From Theropithecus gelada (lineage: Eukaryota; Chordata; Mammalia; Primates; Cercopithecidae): 64,000 bases of DNA. The notes beneath the pieces were generated by a model. It was not told the origin of the DNA, did no database searches, and worked only from the letters and a program-made list of their open reading frames with translations. The stretch is from the NCBI RefSeq assembly GCF_003255815.1, contig NC_037689.1, positions 147,662,194-147,726,193 of the forward strand, read 5' to 3'. Made by a program: the position numbers and the translations under genes. Shown here piece by piece: positions 45,744 to 56,216 of this stretch (its first letter is position 1; each line of letters starts with the position of its first letter).

Positions 45744-45980
45744 TTTTTTTTTTTTTTTTTTTGAAACATTCACTCTGTCACCCAGGCTGGAGTGCAGTGG
45801 CACAGCACAAACAGAGCTTACTGCAGCCTCAACTTCCCAGGTTTAAGTAATCCCCCTACCCCGGCCACCCAAGTGGCTGAGACTACAGGCAGGCACACAC
45901 CACTATACCCAGCTCTTTTTTTTTTTTTTGGTAGAGATGAGGTCTCCCTATGTTGCTCATGCTGGTCTCAAACTCCTGGA
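45744..45980 (-). mobile_element. Alu (AluJ-like), 5'-truncated
   Basis: Poly-T then the antisense Alu from CACTCTGTCACCCAGGCTGG to CATGCTGGTCTCAAACTCCTGG; the 5' third of the Alu is absent. The exact 12-base repeat TATTTCACCTTC flanks it at 45732-45743 and 45981-45992, so the truncation happened during insertion. A T-run lies in the middle A-rich linker (45917-45929). Confidence 0.93.
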
Positions 45981-47400
45981 TATTTCACCTTCATTTTTGA
46001 AAGACAGTTTCACTGGGTATAAAATATGAGGCTGACAAATTTTTTATTTGCTTTTTTTTTCATTCAGTACCTTACAGATGTTGATTATCTTCTTATTTGC
46101 ATTGTTTCGGACCCCCCAAAATTACTCTTATCCTTATATTTGTTCCTCTGTTCATAACATGTCTTTTTCCTTTGGTTGCTTTTACGATGTTTATCACTAG
46201 TTTTGAGCAATTTTATTATAATATATATTGGTACAGTTTGTTCATATTTCTCGTACCTGGGGTTTGTTGAAATTATTAGAACTATGGTTTTATACTTTTC
46301 ACCAAATCTGGAAAATTTGTGGCCATTACTTCTTCTAATATTTTTCTGCCTCTTCCCCTCCTTCACATGACTCCAATTACACATGTATTAAGTCTTTGAA
46401 GTTCTCTCACAGCTGAATGATGTTCTTTTTTAAATATCTTTTCTCTCTGTGTTTCATTTGGATAATTTTTATTAGCGGGTGTTCAGGTTCACTAATCTTT
46501 TATCCTACAATGTCTAATCTTCCATTATTCTTATCCAGTGTATTTTTATGTCATACATTATAGTTTTCATTTTTAGAAGTTCAATTTGGGTCTGTTTTAT
46601 ATCTCACACGTCTCTACTTAACTTTTTGAACATTTGGAATACAGTTATAATTACCATTTTAATGTCCTCATCTACTAATTCTAACATCTGTTTCAGTTCT
46701 GTGTTGGTTTCAATCTCCTCTGTGGGTCATATTTTCCTGCTTTTTTGTGTGTGTGCCTAGTAACTTTCTGTTGGATGACAAACATTTGCCCTATTCGGTG
46801 GTGGATATTTTCGTATTCCTATAAATATTCTTGAACCTTGTTCTGCAGCATAGTTAAGTTACTTAGAAATAGCTTGAACCTCTCAGGTTTTCCTTTTATG
46901 ATTTGTTAGGCAGGATTGAAGCAGTTATCAGTCTAGAACTAATTATTCCCTAATACTGAGATAAGATTCATTTGTGTGCTCTACTCGATACATTGTGAAT
47001 CTGAGATTTTTACAGACTGGCTGCGAGGAGCAGGCATTATCCTGAGTTGTGTAAGTTACAGGTACTGTTACTCGTGATTCTTTCAGATAGTTCTTTTCTA
47101 TGCGTTAGGTAGTTCCTTCACATGGATTCACTGATCATTACTACACTGAATACTCAAGGGAGACCCTCAGCAGGTCACCAAAATGTCCTCTCTTTGCAGT
47201 TTTACAATACTTACCATGTAAAGTTAGCCTAGTTGGCCTTCCTGGATTCCCAGCCATGTCTTCAACTCAGGGAGAGCACCAAACTCTGCCTGGATTTTCC
47301 CTCCCTGTTCCACAGCCTTAAATCTCTCTCTAGGCAATAAGCTGGGGCAATTGTAGCACTCACCTCATTTGTTTCCCATGTATTAAGGATCACTGTCTTA

Positions 47401-47935
47401 CATTACCTAATGCCCAGAATCTTGAAAAGTATTGTTTCTTATTTTTTTGTCTGTTTGATTGTTTCATGTCGTAGGATAAATTCAGCCCCTGTGACTCTGT
47501 CTTGGACAGAAGGGAAGGCTACAAACATCTTGAAAAATCATGAACTTCATGTTTAGGTGGACTCAAATGTTAAACATGCAAAAGTAACCTTTATTTTTTT
47601 AAATATCCCTTTTATCCTTGATAAAATATTTTAAAAATGCCCCAAAGGAGTCCAGATGAATGGGGAAAAGTAGGGTGTTAGGAACGTTCAGGAAGAAAAG
47701 AGAAGGGACAGGATATAAGCTTAGGTGAAGGTTTTTCTTCAGGACACAACATCAAGTTTGTGTATGTTCATAGTGGCCCTCAAGGTGAGAACAGCAGTGG
47801 TGACTTGTTTTGGTGAGAAGATAATTTCTCTACTAGTATATGGACTCCTAACTCCCTTGCTTCAAAATGAATATACAAACAAAATATACCCTGCCCACCT
47901 GCTGCCCCTGCAATGCCAACTCCATGCACACATAG
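47401..47935. other. Unassigned stretch
   Basis: No gene or repeat recognised with confidence. Confidence 0.4.
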
Positions 47936-48108
47936 GATTGCTAGATAAATTACAAGATGCACAGTTAAATTTGAATTTTAGAAAAACAGTGAATAATTTT
48001 TGTATAAGTATGTCACAAATATTGCACAATATATACTTATCCTAAAATATTGTTAATCTTTCACCTGAAATTCAAATGTCAGTGGAGTCCTTTATTTTTG
48101 TTTGCAAT
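47936..48108. mobile_element. Palindromic DNA-transposon MITE (MER53-like)
   Basis: The left half (GTTAAATTTGAATTTTAGAA, TTTTTGTATAAGTATGT) and the right half (ATACTTATCCTAAAATATTG, CCTGAAATTCAAATGTC) are reverse complements of each other with decay. This fits a short, fully palindromic hAT-type MITE. The name is by memory of the pattern. Confidence 0.75.
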
Positions 48109-48764
48109 ATATGACAGCCTTATGCACATAGCAGTATGACTTCTAGCTCATTTTTTAGGCCTCTGGATTTGGTCAGAAAAGGCTCTCATATCAGTTCTGT
48201 CAGTGGGCTATTTGGGGATGATTCATGCACAATACTTAGCTCACCATCTGTCCCCTAGTAGCCACCCTATGAATTAGAACGAGTAGCCAAGTCAGATACT
48301 GATTCTCCTTTACAGATCACTCACTCATCCCTGATGGCCTCTGAGCCTTCTAACAGCCACCATAAGGCAGTTGACAATGATGTTATACCCACTTTACAGA
48401 TGGGGAAGGTGAAGATCTTAAAGGCCACCACAGCAGGGCAGAGTGTATAAGTGCCCTGTGAATGACCCAGAGAGGAAGGGTTCTCATCCCACCTCTGCCC
48501 TTGACTCCCCCCTGACTTCCTCTCCAGGCCCACTCTCCACACATAGCCAATGAGCTGAGCCCAGGAAATATACTATCAATGGGTCTGCAGTTTGAGTGAC
48601 AAAACCAGAATGAGGACATTGCCCCCTACCTTAGCATCCTGGCCTGCCCTTTGCTGGGAGCAAAGTCTTGTGTTCTCGGGGCCCCCAAGGAAGCTCAGGC
48701 TGGCTACTTAAGGGATAGTGGACAGGCTTGTTATCTTCTTCTGGTTCTTTGATTCCTAACTGAT
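48109..48764. other. Unassigned stretch with a weak MIR
   Basis: 48345-48450 (CACTTTACAGATGGGGAAGG, TGAAGATCTTAAAGGCCACC) is a probable antisense MIR remnant. The rest is unassigned. Confidence 0.5.
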
Positions 48765-48960
48765 AGGGCCCATATGGTATAGAAAGGGCTCTATGAAGCA
48801 AGAAACCAGGGCTTTGGCCCCACCTCAGCTGCTAATGTTTGAGGGATCCTCCTCCCTCTCTGCCTCAATCACTGCCTTCATTTCTCCATCGCTAAAATGG
48901 GGGTCATTTAAAAAATAGGAAAGGACTTTGAAAACATTAAAAATGCTGTTCAAATGGCTG
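48765..48960 (+). mobile_element. MIR
   Basis: ATGGTATAGAAAGGGCTCTA, CCTCAATCACTGCCTTCATT and CCATCGCTAAAATGGGGGTC follow a full plus-strand MIR. Confidence 0.82.
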
Positions 48961-49509
48961 CAGGTTCTGAATAGCAGTGTGGCCCCAAAATTAGAATCCT
49001 CATGTTAGCCCTTCTGCAGCAGTAACTGCTTATCCATGTATTTGCTCAGACCCTGACTGAGATGTGGGGAATGTAGGGGAAGGAAGAGAATAAGACCTCC
49101 CTTCTCCTTCTGAGGGTCATTAGAAAGTTCTTCAAAGGGTAGAGAATACAGAGCTGTGCCCAGTTCTTCCCAGTAATTGCAAGATGCTGAACTTGGAGGT
49201 TTCTTTCCCCCTGGGCCCACTAGAGAGGGGTGAGCTTCCAGTCTGGGCCTATTGCCTACAGCCTCCAGAGACTTAGGAGAAAGAGAGCCAGAGGCAGAGT
49301 GAGGAAGGACAGGCCACATCTGCCTACTGTCCTAAAGCCTCCAGGTATGTTACTAACTCATTCCACATCCTAGGAAGCTAAGGACTAGTGCTTATTAGCA
49401 ATCTCTCAGCAGGACATAAAGTACATGTGTATTTCTAGTACTGCTATGTATTTTCTGATGCTGAATAAATGGATGAGCAGAAGACTGACATCCAACAATG
49501 AAAATGCTG
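48961..49509. other. Unassigned stretch
   Basis: No gene recognised. The minus frame 49005-49319 (104 codons) has random-looking composition. Confidence 0.4.
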
Positions 49510-50530
49510 GGCTATCATTGGGTGCCTACAGTACACTGGACACTTTTACCACTTTGTTTTAATTTATTCATCCCACAAGGTAGATGTTATTATTATCCTC
49601 ATTTTATAGATTTTTTATTATTATTATTATTATACTTTAAGTTCTAGGGTACAGGTGCATAACGTGCAGGTTTGTTACATACGTATACTTGTGTCATGTT
49701 GCTGTGCTGCACCCATCAACTTGTCAGCACCCATCAACTCGTCATTTACATCAGGTATAACTCCCAATGCAATCCCTCCCCCCGCCCCCCTCCCCATGAT
49801 AGGCCCCGGTGTGTGATGTTCCCCTTCCCGAGTCCAAGTGATCTCATTGTTCAGTTCCCACCTATGAGTGAGAACATGCGGTGTTTGGTTTTCTGTTCTT
49901 GTGATAGTTTGCTAAGAATGATGGTTTCCAGCTGCATCCATGTCCCTACAAAGGACACGAACTCATCCTTTTTTATGGCTGCATAGTATTCCATGGTGTA
50001 TATGTGCCACATTTTCTTAATCCAGTCTGTCACTGATGGACATTTGGGTTGATTCCAAGTCTTTGCTATTGTGAATAGTGCCGCAATAAACATACGTGTG
50101 TATGTGTCTTTATAGCAGCATGATTTATAATCCTTTGGGTATATACCCAGTAATGGGATGGCTGGGTCATATGGTACTTCTAGTTCTAGATCCTTGAGGA
50201 ATCGCCATACTGTTTTCCATAATGGTTGAACTAGTTTACAATCCCACCAACAGTGTAAAAGTGTTCCTATTTCTCCACATCCTCTCCAGCACCTGTTAAA
50301 ATGCTCATCATCACTGGCCATTAGAGAAATGCAAATCAAAACCACAATGAGATACCATCTCACACCAGTTAGAATGGCGATCACTAAAAAGTCAGGAAAC
50401 AATAGATATTTAAATCAAGGCCAGAGTTAAGTAATTTCACCTAAGTCATACAGCTACTAAGTGAAGAGTGGGGATTGAAACTTAGGTCTGGCTGGTTCTA
50501 AGATCTTCTCTCTTCCACACCATACTCTCT
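49510..50530 (-). mobile_element. MIR split by an L1PA
   Basis: The antisense MIR runs 49510-49612 (GGGTGCCTACAGTACACTGG, ATCCTCATTTTATAGAT) and resumes at 50412-50530 (AAGTAATTTCACCTAAGTCA, GGGGATTGAAACTTAGGTCT). The L1PA inserted in its core. Confidence 0.85.
49613..50402 (-). mobile_element. L1PA with 5' inversion (twin priming)
   Basis: 49613-50297 is the minus-strand 3'UTR and ORF2 end of a primate L1, starting from a (TTA)n tail. 50298-50402 is L1 ORF2 sequence on the plus strand (AAAATGCTCATCATCACTGG to GTCAGGAAACAA). The two pieces are adjacent in a normal L1, so the 5' 105 bases were inverted with almost nothing lost. This is the twin-priming pattern. The 183-codon minus frame across the element is partly L1 ORF2 and partly inverted sequence, not a gene. 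Confidence 0.93.
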
Positions 50531-50764
50531 CTGGTGTCCCCTGGAACTTTCCTGCCCTGCTGCCTGGACCCCAGTGCCTGGAGCTCTGGCTCTGCCCTAG
50601 AAATCTTGGATGAAACCACTGAATGAGGCAGGAGGAAGGAAGATGGAGCAGCAGAAAGAACCCAAGTTGTGAGCTGGCCTCAACCTCATCACTCTGACCC
50701 TTCCGGGTCTCCAGTGGCACAAATGGGTGCTCAGGCCAAATAAAGTCTCTGAAGCCTACAGATT

Positions 50765-50990
50765 TCAAAAAGTAGTGTCTATACAGTTCAGTAACACCTC
50801 AGTTATTCCAAAATCATGTAGTTGGTGACCTAACTGAATCAGAAAGTCATCAACCTCAGAACGACTTCTGAAGAGCTGAAATAGCCTGAAGTCTCCTGCC
50901 CTTCCTTCACCAGGGAGCTCGGCAGGTTCATATGCAGTTTGTGGCTTCACGCCCACATGTCTAGCAAGCTCTGCTGCCAGTTCTTTCAGC
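50765..50990 (-). CDS. Unrecognised candidate 3'-terminal coding exon
   Basis: On the minus strand an intron-like tract (CCCTCTCTTTC … GCTTCTATGTGCTACAG) ends in a good acceptor at 50991-50996. It is followed by about 75 codons and a TGA stop at 50765-50767. The peptide begins LKELAAELARHVGV and includes GDFRLFQLFRSRSEVDDFL; it is mixed, amphipathic and free of low complexity, unlike the random frames around it. An in-frame ATG at 51001 would give 78 residues if there is no splice. The protein was not recognised. No AATAAA stands close downstream. It lies just right of a MIR/L1PA block and does not overlap a repeat I can see. It may instead be a pseudogene fragment or chance. Confidence 0.35.
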
Positions 50991-51001
50991 CTGTAGCACA
51001 T

Positions 51002-51545
51002 AGAAGCAGCAAATTTGAAAGAGAGGGCCAGAGCTACTAGAAATGAGGCTGGCAGACATCATAAATGGCCACTGACAGTGACAGGGGAAGCAGCAATATT
51101 ATACAAAGTAGGTTCAAATGCAAGAGGTTCAGCCATGTGGGATCATTTATTATAACAACAAAGAGCCTGACAATGCTAGATAAATTAGATGTTACTGGAC
51201 TTCCTTTGACAACTTTGAATTCTCAAGTTACCTATTGAAAGATCTAAACGTGTCCTTCTGGACCTTAGCACTTACCCAAGACTCAGGAACATTAATTAGA
51301 GTACAAGAACAGAAATCATTTGCCATCCCATGTACATAGAGATTATGCTACTGATTCACTATTAGAAGGACACTCCAAAGTTTTTACAAAAAGGAAGTCA
51401 CATTCCATAATCCAGTAACACTTTTGAAAATAGCATTTAATGGGGGAGCTAAATGGCCCCAGCTAGAGCTGGGAATCAGGAGATGAGCTGAGTATCCCAT
51501 TGCCTCAGTCAGGAGTAGGGCATGCCTCTAGGGTCCTAGCCTAGT
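51002..51545. other. Unassigned stretch
   Basis: Sequence upstream (on the minus strand) of the candidate exon, so possible intron. No repeat recognised. Confidence 0.4.
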
Positions 51546-51982
51546 GTACTCATGAATTATGTCCTCCTAAAATTTGTGCCTGCCCTAAACCTATGAATAT
51601 GACCTATTTGGGAATAGAGTCTTTACAAATGTCATTAGTTAAGACGAGGTCATACTAAATTAGGGTGAGCCCTAATCCAATGACTGGTATCTTTCTAAGA
51701 AGAGAAAACAGACACAGACACAGGGAGAAGGCCATGTGAAGATGGAGGCAGAGATTGGAATGGTGTGTCTACAAGTCTAGGAATGACAAGAATTGCCAGC
51801 AACCACCAGGAGCAAAGAAGAAGCAAGAAAGCATCTTCCCCTAGAGCCTTCAGAGAAAATGTGTCTCTGCCAAGACCTTGATTTCAAATTTCTAGCCTCT
51901 AGAATTGTGAGAATAAATTTCTGTTATTTTAAGCCACATGGTTTGTGACACTTTGTTGTGGCAGTCCTAGAAAACTAATATA
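51546..51982 (+). mobile_element. MLT1-type MaLR LTR (solo)
   Basis: Plus-strand MLT1, close to its usual plan: CCTATTTGGGAATAGAGTCT, GTTAAGACGAGGTCATACTA, CAGGGAGAAGGCCATGTGAA, CCTAGAGCCTTCAGAGAAAA, AATAAATTTCTGTTATTTTA and GTGGCAGTCCTAGAAAACTA. Confidence 0.93.
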
Positions 51983-52049
51983 ATCTAAATTTTTATAAAT
52001 CAGTTCATGGTTCAAACAACACTAGTAAAGAACTGAGAACTAAGCCAGT

Positions 52050-52925
52050 CTGGACTGCTGGATAAGATGGCTTTTTCAAAGTTTACACTTTAAGACACCT
52101 CCACCAAATACATGGCAAGAATATACTATAAAGAGAAAAATGCATACAACCCTAAAAATAAATCAATAAATATCTCAGTGGACCAAAAATGGAACATAAA
52201 TATATCTGCTAAGCAGGGATGAAGGCACAGGGCAACTAAGCTCTGGATCCAGAAGCAGATGGAGATGACCAGGTGTTCTGCTCCTATGGGGTAATGAGAA
52301 GGCACTGGATTTACTGCTTGAAACCAAGTCCTAGTGTGGGGCTTTCCCATTCATGAAAAGGATGTATAAACATTGCAGTTACCCCCTGATTAGAACTGTG
52401 GTTTACACAGAGCTGCAAACTTAGGGATGTAAGATGAAGCAGACACATCCTGGCAACCAGGACTTGGCTCAAGTTACCTGTAAATCTGGTGATATCCCCA
52501 GAATCGCAGCAGGATGGAAGCCTGAGTCACCAAGCAAAGACATGATTTTTAACCGAGATCTCTAGGGTGCTAGATGGAGGTAATAACAAGAACACTAAAC
52601 AGGAAAGGGTGAGGACAGAGAAAAGAAACAAACATACTACTACATGAGCTAAGCCAAAATCCCGAAACACATGAGAAAAATGAATATGAAGAGTGACAGC
52701 TAAAAAAAAATCAACACTAAGGAGCTGGATTCCCTCTTGACAAAGGGAAAGTATTATTGCAGCCTAAAAATGATTTGATAGAAGATACATTTAGTATCCT
52801 CAAAGAGGTGAAAAATAACGTCTCGTTTTTAAAACTAAGAAATTAGGTACCAAAACAGACATAAATGAAATAAGAACAAGTAAACATATAAATGAACCAA
52901 TTAGAAATTATAGAAATGTCTGCTT
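52050..52925 (+). mobile_element. L1M (or HAL1) 5' and ORF1-region fragment
   Basis: Starts GATAAGATGGCTTTTTC, like an L1 5' end. Then come 5'UTR-like words (CACAGAGCTGCAAACTTAGG) and, from about 52760, ORF1-like A-rich sequence (AGAGGTGAAAAATAACGTCT, AACAAGTAAACATATAAATG). Decayed, no long frame. Confidence 0.6.
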
Positions 52926-53320
52926 ATATTTGTTCCTCCCTACATTAACAGACATCTAGGACACTAGATCTAGCTCACTTAATCCAGCAGCCTTGTATAC
53001 CACTTTCCTACTACCATTGTTATTTTTTTAGCATAGCCTGTCTTCTCCTCTGCAGACTCCTTGATCTGTGGCTAAAGCTGGATTAAGAAGCAGGTAACCA
53101 AGCAGCGAATCTAGAAATGGTGGCTACATATCAATGGATTCATTGGCTATAAGATACCAGTTTATTCACATAAAAACAGACACCCAGTGTCTTTATATTG
53201 TCCCTCAGCCTGCCCTTCCTTCTCTGTGTATCCTGTACCCCTATCACTCCCCTATCCCATGTGCATTTCTCAGATCCCGTTTCTACTGCCTGAGCTCTCT
53301 GCTACCTTCAAAGAGGGTTC
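52926..53320. other. Unassigned stretch before the inverted repeat
   Basis: No gene recognised. 53190-53300 is C/T-rich and may include an L2 piece, not certain. Confidence 0.4.
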
Positions 53321-53632
53321 TTTCTTGCTATGCACTGCTATCTGCTTTAACATACAAGCTATCCTGAATCCTCTCCCTCTTCCTTTTCACCCTTCTGTAT
53401 CATCACACAGTCTATTCCCTTTGCTTGGCCATTCTCAGCCATCCTTCAAACCTCATCTCCCATGAAAAGGCCTCCCCCAACTCCTAGCAGAAACTAGGGA
53501 ACTCCATGGCTTGCTCCCGGAGCACGTGTCCAGATTGTACCACAGGCGACTGATTATGTGTCTGTCACCCTCATGTGACCATGAGCTACTGGTGGGAAGG
53601 GACTCTGACTGATTCATTCCTGCATCCTCAGA
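53321..53632. repeat. Inverted repeat, left arm
   Basis: About 310 bases that are the reverse complement of 54434-54740 with roughly 14 substitutions and two small gaps by hand alignment (about 95%). From 53431 to 53586 there is only one mismatch. The arms are separated by about 800 bases. See the right arm for the likely source. Confidence 0.95.
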
Positions 53633-54159
53633 GCAGGTACTTGCATGTGCTCTTTGAATTGGCCAATTGCTGCTAGTGTTTGTCAAGTGGAATTACTTAG
53701 CATGGATGGCATCCTGACACAATGCAGCTTTGCTTGGCACCAGCAAACTGTCATCTTCCCTGTCTCTCCCATCATCTCTCCAGCACCAGGCTTCAGGGGC
53801 TGGCAACTTTATCTGTGTGGATGCCCAGCCCCTGTATGACACTGTTTATTGATTTTAGTTGGGCTACAATCATTACATCTGTTACCCAGCTCCACACAAG
53901 GGCTTTTAATAGTCCCTCTCTGTCTCGAATTCTCAGTTTCAGATCTGTCAGCCACAGAAATGTTGCTTTCCTTCTCTTTTCTAAGTCCATACCATACTGA
54001 TCATTCGTTCACCACTCTGGGAGTCTCCGATTTTCCCACATAGCCCCACAGAGGCTTCCAGATAAAACAGCTATGACACAAAATGACAGCAGGCATGCCA
54101 AGAGATACCTATCATAGCGCCTGGCATGTTGTAAGTGCTTATAACACGAATTTCTATGA
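53633..54159. other. Spacer of the inverted repeat, unassigned part
   Basis: No gene recognised. A short MIR/L2-tail-like word, GCGCCTGGCATGTTGTAAGT, lies at 54117-54136. Confidence 0.45.
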
Positions 54160-54337
54160 TAGTAATTCTTCATGCACCAGAATCATCCAAGGACTTGTTA
54201 AAATCAGATTTCTGAGTGCCACTCCAAGAGGTTCTGAATCAGTAGGTCTTTGGTGGGGTCCAAGAATTTGCATTTCTAACAAGTTTCTGAGTGATGGAGA
54301 TGCTGTTGGTCCAGGGAACACACTTTGAGAACTGCTG
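54160..54337 (-). mobile_element. MER5A (hAT-Charlie MITE)
   Basis: Antisense MER5A: CACCAGAATCATCCAAGGAC, TTCTGAATCAGTAGGTCTTT, ATTTGCATTTCTAACAAGTT and CACTTTGAGAACTGCTG at the end. Near full length, within the spacer of the inverted repeat. Confidence 0.92.
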
Positions 54338-54429
54338 GTTTTCAGAATGAGTGAGAGTAAACAAATGAAAGAGAACTTGTGAAAGAAAAGTCACTAAAGT
54401 ACCATGAGGCCTGTGGAATGCCTCTGTGA

Positions 54430-55045
54430 AGGCTGTGAGGATTCAGGAATGAATCAGAGTCCCTTCCCATCAATAGCTCATGGTCACATGAGGGTGACAG
54501 ACACATAATCAGTCGCCTGTGGTACAATCTGGACACATGCTCCGGGAGCAAGCCATGGAGTTCCCTAGTTTCTGCTAGGAGTTGGGGGAGGCCTTTTCAT
54601 GGGAGATGAGGTTTGAAGGATGGCTGAGAATGACCAAGCGAAGGGAGCAGACTGTGTGATGATACGGAAGGGTGAAAGGGAAGAGGGAGAGATTTGGGAT
54701 AGCTTGTATGTTAAAGCAGATAGCAGTGCATAGCAAGAGAGAAGGCTGAAGAAGTGGGTGGAGTTGGAATGGATTGTGGTGCTGGATTTCATCCTGTAGG
54801 TGATAGGAAGTCACTGGATGTTTCTGAGCAGAGGAATGATATGGCAGACTTGGTGTGTCAGTGAACTCATGCTGGGGACTGCATAGATGATGGAGCTGAG
54901 ATGGAGACAGCTTGTCCAGGAGGCCTATGGGGATTCTGTTTGAAAAGTCCTGGAGAAAGCTAATATGGGTCTGAACTGGGTCAATGGCACCAGCATTGAA
55001 TGAAAATAATGATTGGAGAGATCTTGTCAGAGACAGGTCCTGCAG
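54430..55045 (+). mobile_element. Ancient interspersed repeat containing the right arm
   Basis: The words GGTTTGAAGGATGGCTGAGA, TTTCATCCTGTAGGTGATAG, CTGAGCAGAGGAATGATATG and GAGATCTTGTCAGAG follow a common ancient mammalian repeat that I can recognise by style but not name. It extends well beyond the right arm of the inverted repeat, so the right arm is probably the source and the left arm the copy. Confidence 0.6.
54434..54740. repeat. Inverted repeat, right arm
   Basis: Reverse complement of 53321-53632 at about 95% by hand. The shared block includes the words CATGAAAAGGCCTCCCCCAA and CAGGCGACTGATTATGTGTC (plus strand of the left arm). The arms diverge abruptly at both edges. Confidence 0.95.
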
Positions 55046-55171
55046 AACTCTGGGGGATATAAAGATATACCACAGGGTAACCACCTTACCTCACAAGCTT
55101 AGTATTCCTTAAAAGGAAGCCTAACACAAGTATATAATGCAAGAAAAAACCTTTCTTTCACCTCATATGAT

Positions 55172-55634
55172 GTATTAGTTTCCTAGGGCTGCCGTAACCA
55201 AGTTCCACAAACTGAGTAGTTTAAACCAACACAAATTTGTTATCTTACAGTTATTGAGATCAAAAGACTGGAGTGAGTTGGCAGGGCTGCATTCCTTCTA
55301 GAGGCTCTAGGGGGAAAATCTTTTTTTTTTTTCTCCTTTTCTAGTTTCCGGAGGACACCCACATTCCTTGGCTCATGACCCCACATCACTCCAACCTCTG
55401 CTTCTGTCATTATATCTCCTTCTTTGACTCTAACCCTCCTCCATCCCACTTAGAATAATCATTGTTGATTACGTTTAGGGCAAATCTTGAAAATCCAAAA
55501 TGACCTCCCCATCCCAAGATCCTTAAGCCAATCACATTTGCAAAGTCCTTTTTTTTCATGTCAGGTAACATATTCACAGCTTCTAAGGATTATGATATGA
55601 ACATCATGGGGACCAATTATTCAGCCCTACTACA
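55172..55634 (-). mobile_element. MLT1-type MaLR LTR (solo)
   Basis: Antisense MLT1: TATTAGTTTCCTAGGGCTGC, CTAGTTTCCGGAGGACACCC, CATTATATCTCCTTCTTTGA, AAGATCCTTAAGCCAATCAC and ACCAATTATTCAGCCCTACT. A T-run (55321-55332) interrupts it. Confidence 0.92.
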
Positions 55635-55689
55635 TATGAAAAGAGTTCTTATGTTTTCATGAATAAAGAATGATGATAATGGTCAACTT

Positions 55690-55850
55690 CTTTTGAGTGC
55701 TTACCACCCATCATATATTTTCTCATTTAACTTTTGTGGACTCTAAGAGGGTATGTTCCATTCCTATCCTTCGAGTTGCCAGAAACAACCCAGCTAGGAA
55801 GTGGCAGGGCTGGGTAGCACTCCTATTCCCAGGGCTGTGCATCTGTGTCA
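55690..55850 (-). mobile_element. Probable MIR fragment
   Basis: GAGTGCTTACCACCCATCAT, TTCTCATTTAACTTTTGTGG and CTAGGAAGTGGCAGGGCTGG follow a diverged antisense MIR. Confidence 0.65.
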
Positions 55851-56037
55851 AATCTCCTTCTGCCTCCCTCTTATAAAGACACATGAAGTTGCATTTAGGG
55901 CCTACCCAGATGGATGAAGATGAGGATAACATCCTCATCTCAAAATTCTTAAATTACTCACATCTGCAAAGATGCTATTTCCATATAAGGTAGCATTTAG
56001 AAGTTCCAGATTTGGGGACGTTATCCAGCCTACAATA
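55850..56037 (-). mobile_element. MLT1-type LTR fragment
   Basis: The 5' half (antisense) of another MLT1: CAAATCTCCTTCTGCCTCCC, CTTATAAAGACACATGAAGT, CTCACATCTGCAAAGATGCT and GACGTTATCCAGCCTACAAT. Confidence 0.8.
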
Positions 56038-56216
56038 GTTTTCGTCATCACCTAGGTCTTACAGCAGGGTATTCACATGGCTGTAACTCTTCTTTAAACA
56101 CCTACTAAAGTTAATGTCATATCTAGATTCATCTTAAAAATCTTACTCCTTGACTGCTGAATTCACTAACCCAGAGGTCTCATCTTCTTGCCACAGTTTT
56201 GAGAGATAATTTTCGT

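Larger units (their letters stand above)
40205..47400 (-). mobile_element. Long, nearly complete L1M (L1ME/L1MB-like) element
   Basis: One minus-strand old LINE-1. From left to right it runs from 3' to 5': 3'UTR (40205-40560, 'aacagctttagtgagattta'), ORF2 C-terminus (40560-41100), RT and upstream ORF2 through 45300, and more 5' sequence to about 47100-47400. After removing three Alus and an L1PB-like tail, about 6 kb of element remains, close to full L1 length. All frames are decayed. The right boundary is uncertain; an ORF1 was not identified. Confidence 0.85.

Noticed and set aside
49851..50402. 183-codon minus-strand frame
   Set aside because: L1 ORF2 C-terminus joined to its own inverted 5' piece; a by-product of twin priming.
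54575..55084. 169-codon minus-strand frame
   Set aside because: Lies in the ancient repeat and the right arm of the inverted repeat; S/L/H-rich antisense composition without domain.
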